Origin: Anaerotignum sp.
GTDB taxonomy: Bacteria; Bacillota; Clostridia; Lachnospirales; Anaerotignaceae
Reading direction: 5' to 3'
NCBI RefSeq assembly: GCF_030625865.1
Contig: NZ_DAOUQB010000008.1
Coordinates: 1-64,000, forward strand
Length of the DNA stretch: 64,000 nucleotides
Below the pieces are notes generated by a model. That model was not told the origin of the DNA. It saw only the letters and a list, made by a program, of their open reading frames with translations, and did no database searches. The stretch's first letter is position 1, and each line of letters opens with the position of its first letter. Made by a program: the position numbers and the translations under genes. Shown here piece by piece: positions 53,387-63,067 of the stretch.

Positions 53387-53560
53387 TTCTAACGCCTCCT
53401 AAATATAAATTAATTTTTGACCGTCTGTTCTAAAGTAGTTCCTGACCGGGAATCTCACCCCATCGTATTGCCTGCTCACTTTTTCAAGGTCGTTGCAAAC
53501 ATATCATCTTTAGCCGGTTCATTTACTTTTCAAGGTTCAAAAGTCACTGATTGATATTTT

Positions 53561-53664
53561 AAAATTTATCTGATACAATAATGGTAACAGATTAAAATAA
53601 CTTTTCAATATCTTTTAGGCTTGTACCATAAGGTCAGGTACAACTGAAAAATTCATCTGATACA
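53561..53664 (+). repeat. Two 18-bp direct repeats before the DUF6076-like gene
   Basis: AAAATTTATCTGATACAA (53561-53578) and AAAATTCATCTGATACAA (53647-53664) differ at one base and start 86 bp apart. The second ends just before the AAAGGAAG ribosome-binding site. They may be binding sites for autoregulation or copies left by a small duplication. The rest of 53387-53679 shows nothing else. Confidence 0.5.
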
Positions 53665-53679
53665 AAGGAAGCGAAATAT

Positions 53680-54792
53680 ATGATTGATGGAACAAAGAGA
53701 ACAAACGAAAAAATAAATACCATCCAAGAATTCACCTTGATGTTTTGGCAAAACCAAATATTAATAGATAAGATTAAAATTCCTTTGGGACAGTGCACGA
53801 CCGATATTTTAAATTTAAGCGATGACTATTTAACCCAGATGAATAACAGTCGCAATGAACTTGCTTTGGCTACCCAAACATTATTTAATCCAAACATAAA
53901 TAAAGACCTTGCAAATGTTACTGAAATACAGAACAAGTTAAACAAGGTTTTAGACTTGGTACTTGCTTTACCACCATTTCATTATTTAATTGATAAAGAC
54001 TTCGGTCACTCCATGCTTATAGATATTTTTAATGTTCAGCCAAATGAATTTCTGATATTAACAAATAGAGAAAGCCATCAGGGTCAGGTTCTAAATTACT
54101 TAATTTTTAAGCTGATTTCTATTATTGATGAAACCATAGCCTTTAAACAGTATATTTCGGCAATGCTTGAACTCTATTTTGAAAAACTAAAAAAACGTAA
54201 TGAAGAGCATTACGCTGTTGGAGTTTACAGCTTTTTCGCAAATACAAAGCTTTTAAATGAAATCCGTATAACCTTGCCACCTTTGCCAAGCTTTGATTTT
54301 TCTCAAGCAAGAGAAGTAGGCATAGAATATGCTCCTATGCACAACCCCGATAACAAAAAACAATATTTGATCGCTGAGCGCATTGTTTTTAAAAGCATGG
54401 GCGGATTTTTGCACTTAGATTTCTTTCGAGGGTTAATGAAAGGGCATTGTCCCCGCCAATGTCATAACTGCGGTAAATACTTTTTGTTGCTTTCCGGGCA
54501 TAACACTTGTTATTGTGCAAATGTTGCACCCAACCAGAAAAAAGAAGGTGATACAAAAACTTGTCGGGATATTGGCGCCCATATTAAAGAAACACAGAAA
54601 AAAGAAAAGCGTACCCCGGCACAGCAGGAGTACGCTAAGGTTTATAACCGATTGAAAACAAGAAAGAATCGTGGCAAGCTATCCATTGATGAATGGAACA
54701 AGCAAGTGGCACAAGCGATTTCTTATATGGAACAAAATATGCGAGGAGAACTGTCTGATTTTGAATTTAAGGAGATAATGAAAAAGTTTTGA
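53680..54792 (+). CDS. DUF6076-like zinc-finger protein
   Basis: A 370-residue protein of mostly helical, charged sequence with a Cys cluster near residues 257-285 (CPRQCHNCGKYFLLLSGH, then TCYC and a later TCRDIG). A basic C-terminal helix region with KRTPAQQEYAKVYNRLKTRK follows. The layout is that of CGNR-like/DUF6076 proteins common in Clostridia mobile elements. The zinc ribbon and basic tail suggest nucleic-acid binding. It is the only rightward gene in this stretch and has the direct repeats in its promoter. Confidence 0.65.
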   Translation: MIDGTKRTNEKINTIQEFTLMFWQNQILIDKIKIPLGQCTTDILNLSDDYLTQMNNSRNELALATQTLFNPNINKDLANVTEIQNKLNKVLDLVLALPPFHYLIDKDFGHSMLIDIFNVQPNEFLILTNRESHQGQVLNYLIFKLISIIDETIAFKQYISAMLELYFEKLKKRNEEHYAVGVYSFFANTKLLNEIRITLPPLPSFDFSQAREVGIEYAPMHNPDNKKQYLIAERIVFKSMGGFLHLDFFRGLMKGHCPRQCHNCGKYFLLLSGHNTCYCANVAPNQKKEGDTKTCRDIGAHIKETQKKEKRTPAQQEYAKVYNRLKTRKNRGKLSIDEWNKQVAQAISYMEQNMRGELSDFEFKEIMKKF

Positions 54793-54835
54793 TTGTATGG
54801 GTGCCATGTTTCAAGGCACCCATATTTGCTTAACA

Positions 54836-55390
54836 TCAGTCCATTACTCCCACCATTTTATTAATGTCACCATCACTCTCACCGATGATTGCACCACCCA
54901 TACTTCCGATTTTATCGCCATTCTCATACATATCATCGCAGTAGATGCTCTCATTTGGCTCGTCATCGTCGTCTATCCAACCGAATCCTAAGAAGTAAAC
55001 TTGTTTTTGACCTTCAATAACTCGTGTGTCACCCATTTTAGGATTGGATAGCTCAGTGAGTGTTGATTTAGTCCAATTAGTAGCAGTTTGTGTGGTAGCT
55101 GGCGGAGGTACGTTTGATTCTTCGTTTTCTGCCGGTTGCGTGGATGGTAATTCGAGAGATGGTTGTTTTGAATTCGCAATTCGATTTTTAATATGAGGTA
55201 TTTCTTCCCCAACAGTGTTGTGTACCTGTGAGGATGAGGGATTATCTCTATGGATTTTTACGAACTCGGACTCAGGACAAATTCCAATGGAATTCGCATA
55301 TTGTTTGGGGGTTTGCAGTGCTGCCATTGGCAGAGAAGCAATAATCAAGATAGTTGTAGAAGTTATTTTAACTTTAGTTTTCTTTTTCAT
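54836..55390 (-). CDS. DUF6550-like secreted protein of the mobile element
   Basis: A 184-residue protein with an N-terminal signal or anchor (MKKKTKVKITSTTILIIASL), a Pro/Ser/Thr/Glu-rich middle, and a C-terminal segment VYFLGFGWIDDDDEPNE rich in Asp ending in MGGAIIGESDGDINKMVG. This matches the DUF6550 type found in integrative elements. The start at 55390 has AGGAG 6-7 nt upstream and overlaps the preceding gene. Its function is unknown. Confidence 0.65.
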   Translation of the reverse strand: MKKKTKVKITSTTILIIASLPMAALQTPKQYANSIGICPESEFVKIHRDNPSSSQVHNTVGEEIPHIKNRIANSKQPSLELPSTQPAENEESNVPPPATTQTATNWTKSTLTELSNPKMGDTRVIEGQKQVYFLGFGWIDDDDEPNESIYCDDMYENGDKIGSMGGAIIGESDGDINKMVGVMD

Positions 55391-55700
55391 CATGCTCTCC
55401 TTTTGGCATAAAAAAATGACCATGGTCATTGAGATTTCTTTTCTCACAACTATGGTCATAATAATTTTGTAATTCTGTTATAAGCTCTACACCAAGCATA
55501 AATCCTTGTATGAAACTTGCCTTGCTTTGATAGTTGCAAATCATTTCTTCAGCATCAATAATCCTAAGAACCATTTTTCTATCTCCCTCAGAGAGATTTT
55601 CAATCAGTAACTTATGATTTTCTTCAATCGAAGATTTTAACTCTGTCAACTCTTGTGGCTTATAAAAGCAGTGGTATAGATCGTCTAATCGTTTTGGCAT
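55374..55700 (-). CDS. DUF6809-like small protein
   Basis: A 108-residue helical protein (MPKRLDDLYHCFYKP start, FIQGFMLGVELITELQNY later). The ATG at 55700 has AGGAGG 7 nt upstream. It overlaps the DUF6550-like gene by 17 bp. This kind of protein recurs in Clostridia mobile elements; function unknown. Confidence 0.65.
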   Translation of the reverse strand: MPKRLDDLYHCFYKPQELTELKSSIEENHKLLIENLSEGDRKMVLRIIDAEEMICNYQSKASFIQGFMLGVELITELQNYYDHSCEKRNLNDHGHFFMPKGEHDEKEN

Positions 55701-55917
55701 TGTAGCACCTCCTTTGTTAGTTACAAAGGATATCACAAAGAATTGTTAATAGCTACTGAAATATTATAATTAGAACTTTCAAATATCCGTATCCATCAAG
55801 CTTTAAATTTCTAAAGCGACAAAACGACAGATTGCTTGTGTGAGAAGGGAGCATGCCCAACATCGTGCAATAAGCATGCATACTTAAATATATTTACTTC
55901 AGGGGTTATAGGGACTA

Positions 55918-56076
55918 CTCAAGGGAAACCAAATCAAGGCAAGTCCATTCCCCCCCAAAACCTGATTTCCACCCTCACTTTCCCCTAAGATTTCTAAATA
56001 AAACATATTCCTCTATGGTTGAAATGACAACCAATCCTTAAAATTAACTGGACAATAGGACATTTCCTACTGTCAA
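55918..56076 (+). repeat. Left flanking repeat of the type I RM cassette
   Basis: It begins CTCAAGGGAAA and contains TATGGTTGAAATGACAACCAAT (as TATGGTTG...CAACCAAT, 56014-56035). It ends in the palindrome GACAATAGGA-CATT-TCCTACTGTC (56051-56074, 9 of 10 pairs), only 36 bp beyond the hsdR stop. The same ordered blocks recur in the same orientation at 63068-63253. The rest of 55701-55917 has no gene. Confidence 0.65.
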
Positions 56077-56111
56077 ACATAAAACTATATATGCCCACTT
56101 TTTTTTCTTCT

Positions 56112-59100
56112 TTATACTGCCATAACCCTATCAGTCCAAAGTTCACATTGGGTCATAACTGTCTGAACAGCATCTTCCATTCCCTCAGGCGGGTATTTAT
56201 GTTTCTTTAATAACTTTTTAATGAGCATACGCATTCTGGCTCTTGCAGAATCTTTCTTTTGCCAGTCAATGGTTTTGTTCTTTTTCAGTGTATCAGTCAA
56301 TTCCTTTGTAATAGCAATAAGTTCTGCATTTTCATAGAAATCCTTAATTGCTTGTGGTTTTGTCAGCGCATCATAAAATGCTAACTCATCCTCGGATAAA
56401 CCGAGGGAATCTCCTTCAGCCTTTGCGGCTGCTATTTGTTTTGCCAAATTCATTAATTCTTCTATAACTTCTTCATTAGTAAGCATCCCATTGAGGTAAG
56501 CATTCATAGCACGCTGAATAATATCTGAAAACTTCTCTGACTTAACCACATTGGTTCTGCGATAAACTTGTATCTGTTCTGCGATAAGTTTTTTAAGTAG
56601 TTCAACCGCTAAATTTCTTTCCTTCATATTTGCAACTTCTTCTAAGAACTTAGGGTCGAATAGAGAAAACTCTTGCTGAACGTCTGAAAATAGATTGATA
56701 ACTCCGTCGCTTTGAATGCTCTGTTTCAATAATTCGTTGATATGAGCGTTCATCTCCGGTAGTGAAATTTTCTTACCTGTGCCTTGATTTGTCAGTCTCA
56801 TAACGAGAACACGGACAGATTCAAAAAAGGCTGCTTCCAGACGCATAGATTTTTCTACCAATGACGAACAAAGAGATAATGCCTGGTGTAGCATAAGTGC
56901 TTCCTTGACAAAAATATCTTTCTCCGCTTCTTTTTCACGAGCAATAATAAAGTTCACTGCACCACTAATGGTCTTTGCTCGCTCTAAATTCGTTCCATCC
57001 ATAAACTTTGAATAGTCAAATCCATGAAACATATCCTGACAAACGGATAGTTTTTCAAGGAACTTTGGATAAGCAACCTTGCTAACATCCGTATCACCGT
57101 AATTCTTTTTATCCCGCTTAGTGTAGTCATTCATGGCTTGCTTTAGGGCAGAGGCTATACCAACATAGTCTACAACCAAGCCGCCCTCTTTATCACCAAA
57201 TACACGGTTTACTCTTGCTATGGCCTGCATAAGGTTATGACCGCTCATAGGCTTGTACACATACATAGTAGCAAGAGAAGGAACGTCAAACCCTGTCAAC
57301 CACATATCCACCACAATGGCTATTTTGAGTGGACTGCTGTTGTCCTTAAACTTCTTGGCAAGTTCGTCTTTATGAGATTTATTACCGATAATCTCTCGCC
57401 AGTCTTCTGGGTCTTTATTACTAGATGTCATAACCACAGCAATTTTCTCTGTCCAGTCGGGGTGAATGGCAAGGATTTTTCTATATATCTGAAGTGCTAT
57501 ACCTCTTGAATAAGCGACTATCATTGCCTTACCTGTTAACTCATTGGCTCTGTAATTCTCGTAGTGGTCAAGGATATCTGCCACCAACGAATCCAAGGTA
57601 GAATCCGCCCCTAATATGGCTTCCATTTTACCTAGTGTTTGCTTGCTTTTTTGAATAACATCAGAATCAGCATTTTCAGCCATAAGGTCATATTCACTAT
57701 CAATCAGTTGTAGGGTTTCTTTGTCTAGGTTAAGTTTAATGACACGGCTTTCGTAGTAAACAGGTCTTGTCGCTCCGTCCTCTACCGCTTGGGTCATATC
57801 ATAAACGTCTATGTAATCACCAAATACTTCCCGAGTGCTGCGGTCTTTTGATGAAATGGGGGTCCCTGTGAATCCGATATAAGTAGCATTTGGTAGGCTG
57901 TTTCTGATAATACGAGCCGTTCCAATTACCACCTTTGCTTCTTCTTCGCCTTGTTCATTAGTCACCAGTTTGACCTTTTCATCCAAGCCATACTGTCCTC
58001 TGTGTGCCTCGTCCGCCATGACGATAATATTTCTGCGCTTGGATAGTGGCTCTTGGGATTCTTCAAACTTCTGCATAGTGGTGAAGAATATACCGTTTGC
58101 TTTTCTTCCTGCAAGTAGGGTCTTCAAATGCTCTCTGCTTTGGGCTTGTACTGGGTCTTGACGCAGAAAATCCTTGCACTTTGCAAACTGCCCAAACAGT
58201 TGGTCATCCAAGTCATTTCTATCTGTCAGCACAACAATAGTGGGGCTATCCAATGCCTCTTGCAGCAGATGTGCATAGAACACCATAGACAAGGATTTAC
58301 CGCTACCTTGTGTATGCCAGAACACACCACCTTTTCCGTCTGTCACTGTTGCATGTTTGGTTGATTCAACGGCTTTTTTTACCGCAAAATACTGGTGGTA
58401 TCCTGCTAATATCTTAATCATAGAAGAACCGTCATTTGAAAAACAGATAAAATTCTTGATTAAATCGAGTAACCGCTCTTTTGAAAACATGCCTTCAAAA
58501 AACGTGTCAAACTGGGCATACTGCGTGTTTTCATAATCCCCGTCTTTGGTTTTCCACTCCATAAACCTATCTTCACCCGAGGTGATAGTGCCAGACTTTG
58601 AGGTCAGTTGGTCGCTCAACACACAGACAACATTATAGATAAACATAGAAGGTATCTCATGCATATAGTTGCGTAGTTGCAAATACGCCTCTGACGCATC
58701 CGTTTCTTCACGAGATGGGGATTTTAACTCTACTAAAACCACAGGCAGACCATTTAAGAACAAAATAACATCAGGTCTTTTCTCACTGTTCTCAACAAAG
58801 GTCCATTGGTTGGTAATGATAAAGGAATTGTTGTCTATGTTCTCAAAATCCACCAGATAGATAAGCATCGAGCGTTCTTCACCTTTTTCAAGATAGCGAA
58901 CCTCTACGCCATTTTGGAGATAGTCCATAAACACAGCGTTTTTCTGTACAAGCTCGCCATTTTCAAAGTTCTTAATCTTGAAGATAGCGTCCTGTATTGC
59001 GTCATAGGGTGCCCCTTTGTTAATCCGTCTCAGGCTTTCTTCCAACACTTCATCATAAAGAGGGCTTGCAAAATCACGCTCCACATTAGGGCCATAAGCA

Positions 59101-59174
59101 TAAGTGTAGCCAAGGTCACGGAATAATTCTAATATTGAGTTTTCGTAATCTGCCTCGGTGTAAAATGCTGACAT
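56112..59174 (-). CDS. hsdR: Type I restriction enzyme, R subunit
   Basis: A 1020-residue restriction and translocation subunit. It has an N-terminal PD-(D/E)xK nuclease (PDVILFLNGLP, then VVLVELKSP near residue 150), a superfamily 2 helicase motor with Walker A FWHTQGSGKSLSMVF (about 285), the DEAH box MADEAHRGQYG, TGTPI, and motif VI region MQAIARVNRVFG. A C-terminal helical domain binds the methylase core. It starts 12 bp after the DUF3644-like gene as the last gene of the operon and appears intact. Confidence 0.96.
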   Translation of the reverse strand: MSAFYTEADYENSILELFRDLGYTYAYGPNVERDFASPLYDEVLEESLRRINKGAPYDAIQDAIFKIKNFENGELVQKNAVFMDYLQNGVEVRYLEKGEERSMLIYLVDFENIDNNSFIITNQWTFVENSEKRPDVILFLNGLPVVLVELKSPSREETDASEAYLQLRNYMHEIPSMFIYNVVCVLSDQLTSKSGTITSGEDRFMEWKTKDGDYENTQYAQFDTFFEGMFSKERLLDLIKNFICFSNDGSSMIKILAGYHQYFAVKKAVESTKHATVTDGKGGVFWHTQGSGKSLSMVFYAHLLQEALDSPTIVVLTDRNDLDDQLFGQFAKCKDFLRQDPVQAQSREHLKTLLAGRKANGIFFTTMQKFEESQEPLSKRRNIIVMADEAHRGQYGLDEKVKLVTNEQGEEEAKVVIGTARIIRNSLPNATYIGFTGTPISSKDRSTREVFGDYIDVYDMTQAVEDGATRPVYYESRVIKLNLDKETLQLIDSEYDLMAENADSDVIQKSKQTLGKMEAILGADSTLDSLVADILDHYENYRANELTGKAMIVAYSRGIALQIYRKILAIHPDWTEKIAVVMTSSNKDPEDWREIIGNKSHKDELAKKFKDNSSPLKIAIVVDMWLTGFDVPSLATMYVYKPMSGHNLMQAIARVNRVFGDKEGGLVVDYVGIASALKQAMNDYTKRDKKNYGDTDVSKVAYPKFLEKLSVCQDMFHGFDYSKFMDGTNLERAKTISGAVNFIIAREKEAEKDIFVKEALMLHQALSLCSSLVEKSMRLEAAFFESVRVLVMRLTNQGTGKKISLPEMNAHINELLKQSIQSDGVINLFSDVQQEFSLFDPKFLEEVANMKERNLAVELLKKLIAEQIQVYRRTNVVKSEKFSDIIQRAMNAYLNGMLTNEEVIEELMNLAKQIAAAKAEGDSLGLSEDELAFYDALTKPQAIKDFYENAELIAITKELTDTLKKNKTIDWQKKDSARARMRMLIKKLLKKHKYPPEGMEDAVQTVMTQCELWTDRVMAV

Positions 59175-59186
59175 ATCAAATCCCCC

Positions 59187-60158
59187 CTATATAAATACAG
59201 TGCGATTCTCTTCGCAATATTTTAGAACATATTGTAGCCAAGAATCATACCAATACCATGTATTAGCCACCATTACCCCATAACCATTGCCTTTATCTTT
59301 TGCGTTTTTAGATTTCCAAAGTACGGTATGCTTTGTCATTGAGAATTTACTATATCCCTTCGATTTAACATTCGCAACAATTTGACTCGGCAAATACTTT
59401 GTTCGCTCAGTTTCCTTAATTAACGCATAGGTTTTCTCTAATCCCTCAGCCAAAGGTGAATCACTTTTAATAAACTCAACCACTTTATCCGCTTGACCTT
59501 TCCTGTTAACGTTTACAGGAAGAAAAACAACCCTGTATGCATACCGAGAATTCTTTAACGAATCTTCTGAAAGTTCATTTTCAAAATCCACTATAAAATT
59601 TTGGATATTGGTAGTTATATGAGTATTGACTCTTAATTCTTGCTGTTGCTCAGGTGATAGTGGTGAAAATTGAATGGCTAAGGACAGTTCTTTACTCAGA
59701 TTGTATTTATCTCCAAATAGATTGGTAATGTAATAATCAAAATTGATTGCACAGGCTTGGAGTTTAGCACTAAGGTACTCATCAATTTTATCTGTCATTT
59801 GGTGCTCTATTTCGTGTCGTATGCCTATCAAAAACCGCAAATTTGCAATAGTATCTTTATCAAGTGGGCATTCATCACAATTAAGGCAACGTTCTAGTTC
59901 CCAGTGCTTATAAGCACCGTATTTCGTTTTATCATAATTTTTCTTTTTTCCGTTTGAGTGATAATACCTGTAATCTATTTTCTTATCTCGATAATACGCA
60001 TGTAATAAATAAGTCCAACCTATGACGGCAAGAGAAATAAAGGACTCTGCCTTAAATGTGACCTGTGGATTATTATAAATTTGCACTGCTGCAAGAACCG
60101 CTTCTCTAGATTTCTTTACAAGTTCATTCTTAACAGATTTTATACGTCTTTTAGCCAC
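59187..60158 (-). CDS. DUF3644-like protein inside the type I RM operon
   Basis: A 323-residue protein. The N-terminal half (about 1-150) is helical with IGWTYLLHAYYRDK, a CLNCDECP pair and the motif RHEIEHQM near residue 115, matching the R-x4-H pattern of HEPN ribonucleases. The C-terminal part resembles a DNA-binding unit (SKFSMTKHTVLWK). I identify it as DUF3644-like. It starts at a GTG after AAAGGAGGG, 24 bp after hsdS, and runs straight into hsdR. A defence or RM-guard role is inferred from the motif and position. Confidence 0.7.
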   Translation of the reverse strand: MAKRRIKSVKNELVKKSREAVLAAVQIYNNPQVTFKAESFISLAVIGWTYLLHAYYRDKKIDYRYYHSNGKKKNYDKTKYGAYKHWELERCLNCDECPLDKDTIANLRFLIGIRHEIEHQMTDKIDEYLSAKLQACAINFDYYITNLFGDKYNLSKELSLAIQFSPLSPEQQQELRVNTHITTNIQNFIVDFENELSEDSLKNSRYAYRVVFLPVNVNRKGQADKVVEFIKSDSPLAEGLEKTYALIKETERTKYLPSQIVANVKSKGYSKFSMTKHTVLWKSKNAKDKGNGYGVMVANTWYWYDSWLQYVLKYCEENRTVFI

Positions 60159-60182
60159 TTAAAACAGCCCTCCTTTATTAGA

Positions 60183-61388
60183 TTATATTTGTATATCAGA
60201 CACGTCTATCTCGCCAGACATGAGTTTTGGGAGTAGGGTGTCACGAAGTGAAGATAGTCTAAAATTCTCAATCTTATTAGATATAATCATTTCATAAATG
60301 GGTTCTAGAAGTCCCCCAATTTTAGCATAATCTCTTTCCGACGGAATTAAGACTTCGGCTTTTTTCAACTCGTCCCGTTTTATGTGTCCCATAGTTGTTG
60401 CTTTATCAGCGGCAACAGCAATAAATCGCTCAAGGTGAAATTCAGTCCAAGAATAATAAAACCACTTGTCATACTTATTTGATGTCACTTTAAATAAATG
60501 CTGATTTAGCCCACAAGTTCCACCACACCAAAAATCTACAAGCAAACTTCCTGACCAAGAGAAAATAACGTCACCATTATTGATAATATATTCCGATTTA
60601 ATACTTGAAGAGCATAAGTCACTACTATCATCACATGAGCCTCGCCTTAATTCTTTAATCTTCAAAACAGGCATTCCAACCTCATTATCAAGCGGACGAT
60701 ATTTTTGCATAGCCAATCCATTCAAATAGTCGGCAATATCCAAAAGACACCCCTGTTCCCAATCTTCAGGGCAAACACCACCCCATGGCTCAAAATCCAC
60801 AAACCAAGACTTGAAAATAGCCTGTGCCTGCTGCTCCAAGTTTTCATTTATCTTGTTGTTGAGTTCAATTTTTTCATCAAAGGCAGAGATAATTGAGGAT
60901 ATTTTTTGCTGTGTTTCTATATTTGGAATTGGTACGCTTAAAATGCGAAGTGTTTTCATTGGAATTGTTGGTTGTCCGCTACCTACTATATGACTTGTCA
61001 TCTGTTGATAAAATAAATAGCTACGAACATAGGCGTATAAATAGTATGCATCGACAAGTTCAGCATTAGGCGTTATTTTGCATATATTGGGAGCTAAATG
61101 ATATTTGTCGTTTTCAGAAATAATTGCACAATCGCCATAGCCATTTCCTGTATAGGTTAATAAGATGTCATTAATATATAACTTGCTACGCACTAAACTA
61201 TCAGATACATTCCGATGTATTCTTTTTATATCTGTCAAATCTAGTTTGCCGTTACGAAGATTTAATGCTCTTAGCGCAATTATTTCTCCTTCTTTTGTAT
61301 ATTCAATGTATTTTGTAAATTCAAAGCCAGCCAGTTTAGTAACCTCTGCAATATCACCTAAATCTTTTGTTGTCCACTTAGACCTCAT
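60183..61388 (-). CDS. hsdS: Type I restriction enzyme, specificity subunit
   Basis: A 401-residue S subunit with two target-recognition domains. The first spans about 5-150 and the second about 200-345, each followed by a conserved helix (NIETQQKISSIISAFDEKIE and the C-terminal AKIGGLLEPIYEMIISNKIE region, ending in LRDTLLPKLMSGEIDV). It chooses the DNA site for HsdM and HsdR. The ATG at 61388 has GGGGGCG 7 nt upstream and overlaps hsdM by 11 bp. Confidence 0.93.
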   Translation of the reverse strand: MRSKWTTKDLGDIAEVTKLAGFEFTKYIEYTKEGEIIALRALNLRNGKLDLTDIKRIHRNVSDSLVRSKLYINDILLTYTGNGYGDCAIISENDKYHLAPNICKITPNAELVDAYYLYAYVRSYLFYQQMTSHIVGSGQPTIPMKTLRILSVPIPNIETQQKISSIISAFDEKIELNNKINENLEQQAQAIFKSWFVDFEPWGGVCPEDWEQGCLLDIADYLNGLAMQKYRPLDNEVGMPVLKIKELRRGSCDDSSDLCSSSIKSEYIINNGDVIFSWSGSLLVDFWCGGTCGLNQHLFKVTSNKYDKWFYYSWTEFHLERFIAVAADKATTMGHIKRDELKKAEVLIPSERDYAKIGGLLEPIYEMIISNKIENFRLSSLRDTLLPKLMSGEIDVSDIQI

Positions 61389-62880
61389 ACCCAATCGCCC
61401 CCAGTTTCTCTCTTATCTGCTGCTCTAGGGCATGGGATTTACTAAACATTTCAGACAGTTCAGCGATAAGGCGGGGCATTTTCTCCTCAAATGGTTCTCC
61501 GTCTTCCTCTTGTTCCTCTATGCCCACATAGCGTCCAGGGGTTAGGATATAGTCCTGCTTTGCAATATCGGCAGTTTCCACCACAGCACAAAATCCCTTT
61601 ACATCCTCCAAAGTTCCTTCTTGGAATGTCGTAAAGGTGTCTGCCAAGGTGTTAATATCTTCTTCAGTAAAATCTCTGTGTTTACGGTCTACCATATAGC
61701 CCATTTTGCGAGCATCAATAAATAAGGTCTTTCCCTTTTGCTGCTTGTTCTTACTGATAAACCATAAGGTAACAGGAATAGTTACACTATAAAAAAGTTG
61801 AGTAGGCATGGCAACAATGCCCTCTACCAAGTCGTCCTCAATAATACGCTTGCGAATTTCACCCTCACCGCTAGTTTGCGAGGACAAAGCACCATTTGCC
61901 AGCACAAGACCTATTTTACCATTAGGGCCTAAGTGGTGAATCATATGTTGAATCCATGCGTAGTTGGCATTACCAGAAGGTGGTGTACCATATTTCCAAC
62001 GCACGTCATCCTTTAATTTATCTTGTCCCCAGTTAGAGAGGTTAAAGGGCGGGTTAGCCATAATAAAATCAGCCTTTAAGGACTTGTGCAGGTCATTAAA
62101 GAAAGTATCTGCTTGATATGGCCCAAAGTCTGCGTCAATTCCACGAATCGCCATATTCATTTTTGCCATTTTCCAAGTGTCAGCATTGGATTCTTGACCA
62201 TAGACAGAGATGCGATTGCGATTTCCGTTATGTGCTTGCAGAAACTTGACTGACTGAACAAACATACCACCAGAGCCACAGCAAGGGTCATATACTCGGC
62301 AATCCTCAAAAGGCTTTAGGATAGATACAATGGTTTTTACAATACTTGCAGGGGTGTAGAACTCACCGCCTTTAACACCTTCATAAGCGGCAAATTGACC
62401 GATGCAGTATTCATAGGTTCTACCAAGTAAATCTTGGCTTTCTTCAGTACCGTCCATATCCATATTAGTAAACAGGTCAACAACATCACCCAAAACACGC
62501 TTGTCCAAATCTGGGCTTGCATAGTTCTTAGGTAATACATTTTTAAGTGTTTTATTTTCAGCCTCAATGGCTCTCATTGCGTTGTCAATGACAGTTCCAA
62601 TTTCAGGGGTATGAGCAGCAGCGGAAATGTAAGACCAACGTGCTTCTTCCGGAACAAAGAAAATATTATCTTCTGCATACGCGTCTCTGTCATCCTCAAA
62701 GCCGTCCCCCTCAGCAACTAGAACTTCATATTTCTTCTCAAATGCACTAGAGATATAGCGTAGGAAGATAAGTCCTACAATTACTTTTCTATATTCAGCC
62801 GCCGGGATATGCCCCCACAGTACGCAGGCAGCGTCCCAAATTTGCTTTTCAAATCCTATTTTAATGCTGTTATCAGCCAT
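61378..62880 (-). CDS. hsdM: Type I restriction enzyme, methylase subunit
   Basis: A 500-residue N6-adenine methyltransferase. It has an N-terminal helical HsdM domain, SAM motif VYDPCCGSGGMFVQS (about 195), catalytic motif IMANPPFNLSNWG, and a C-terminal region ending in a coiled coil that contacts HsdS. GGGGG lies 7 nt before the ATG. It heads the operon behind a clear promoter. Confidence 0.96.
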   Translation of the reverse strand: MADNSIKIGFEKQIWDAACVLWGHIPAAEYRKVIVGLIFLRYISSAFEKKYEVLVAEGDGFEDDRDAYAEDNIFFVPEEARWSYISAAAHTPEIGTVIDNAMRAIEAENKTLKNVLPKNYASPDLDKRVLGDVVDLFTNMDMDGTEESQDLLGRTYEYCIGQFAAYEGVKGGEFYTPASIVKTIVSILKPFEDCRVYDPCCGSGGMFVQSVKFLQAHNGNRNRISVYGQESNADTWKMAKMNMAIRGIDADFGPYQADTFFNDLHKSLKADFIMANPPFNLSNWGQDKLKDDVRWKYGTPPSGNANYAWIQHMIHHLGPNGKIGLVLANGALSSQTSGEGEIRKRIIEDDLVEGIVAMPTQLFYSVTIPVTLWFISKNKQQKGKTLFIDARKMGYMVDRKHRDFTEEDINTLADTFTTFQEGTLEDVKGFCAVVETADIAKQDYILTPGRYVGIEEQEEDGEPFEEKMPRLIAELSEMFSKSHALEQQIREKLGAIGYEV

Positions 62881-62922
62881 GAGATTTCCCCCTAAGAGTA
62901 TATAATTCTACATATTTCTTCC

Positions 62923-62951
62923 ATTATATCACAGCGAACCTTTGGACACAA
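62923..62951 (-). promoter_or_regulatory. Promoter of the RM operon
   Basis: On the minus strand TTGTGT (62946-62951) and TATAAT (62923-62928) are separated by 17 nt. The -10 is perfect and GAT precedes it. Transcription would start about 35 bp before hsdM. Confidence 0.6.
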
Positions 62952-63067
62952 TTACAACATAAACCCTATTTTTTGTAAGTGTATTTTCAAAAATAGTTGT
63001 CTGTTTAGCATAATTGGGAAAGAAAAAATCCCCTCAAACCCTTATGGCTCTAGAGCTAGAGAGGTGT

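Noticed and set aside
54797-54991. Plus-strand frame after the DUF6076-like gene
   Set aside because: It is antisense to the acidic C-terminus of the DUF6550-like gene.
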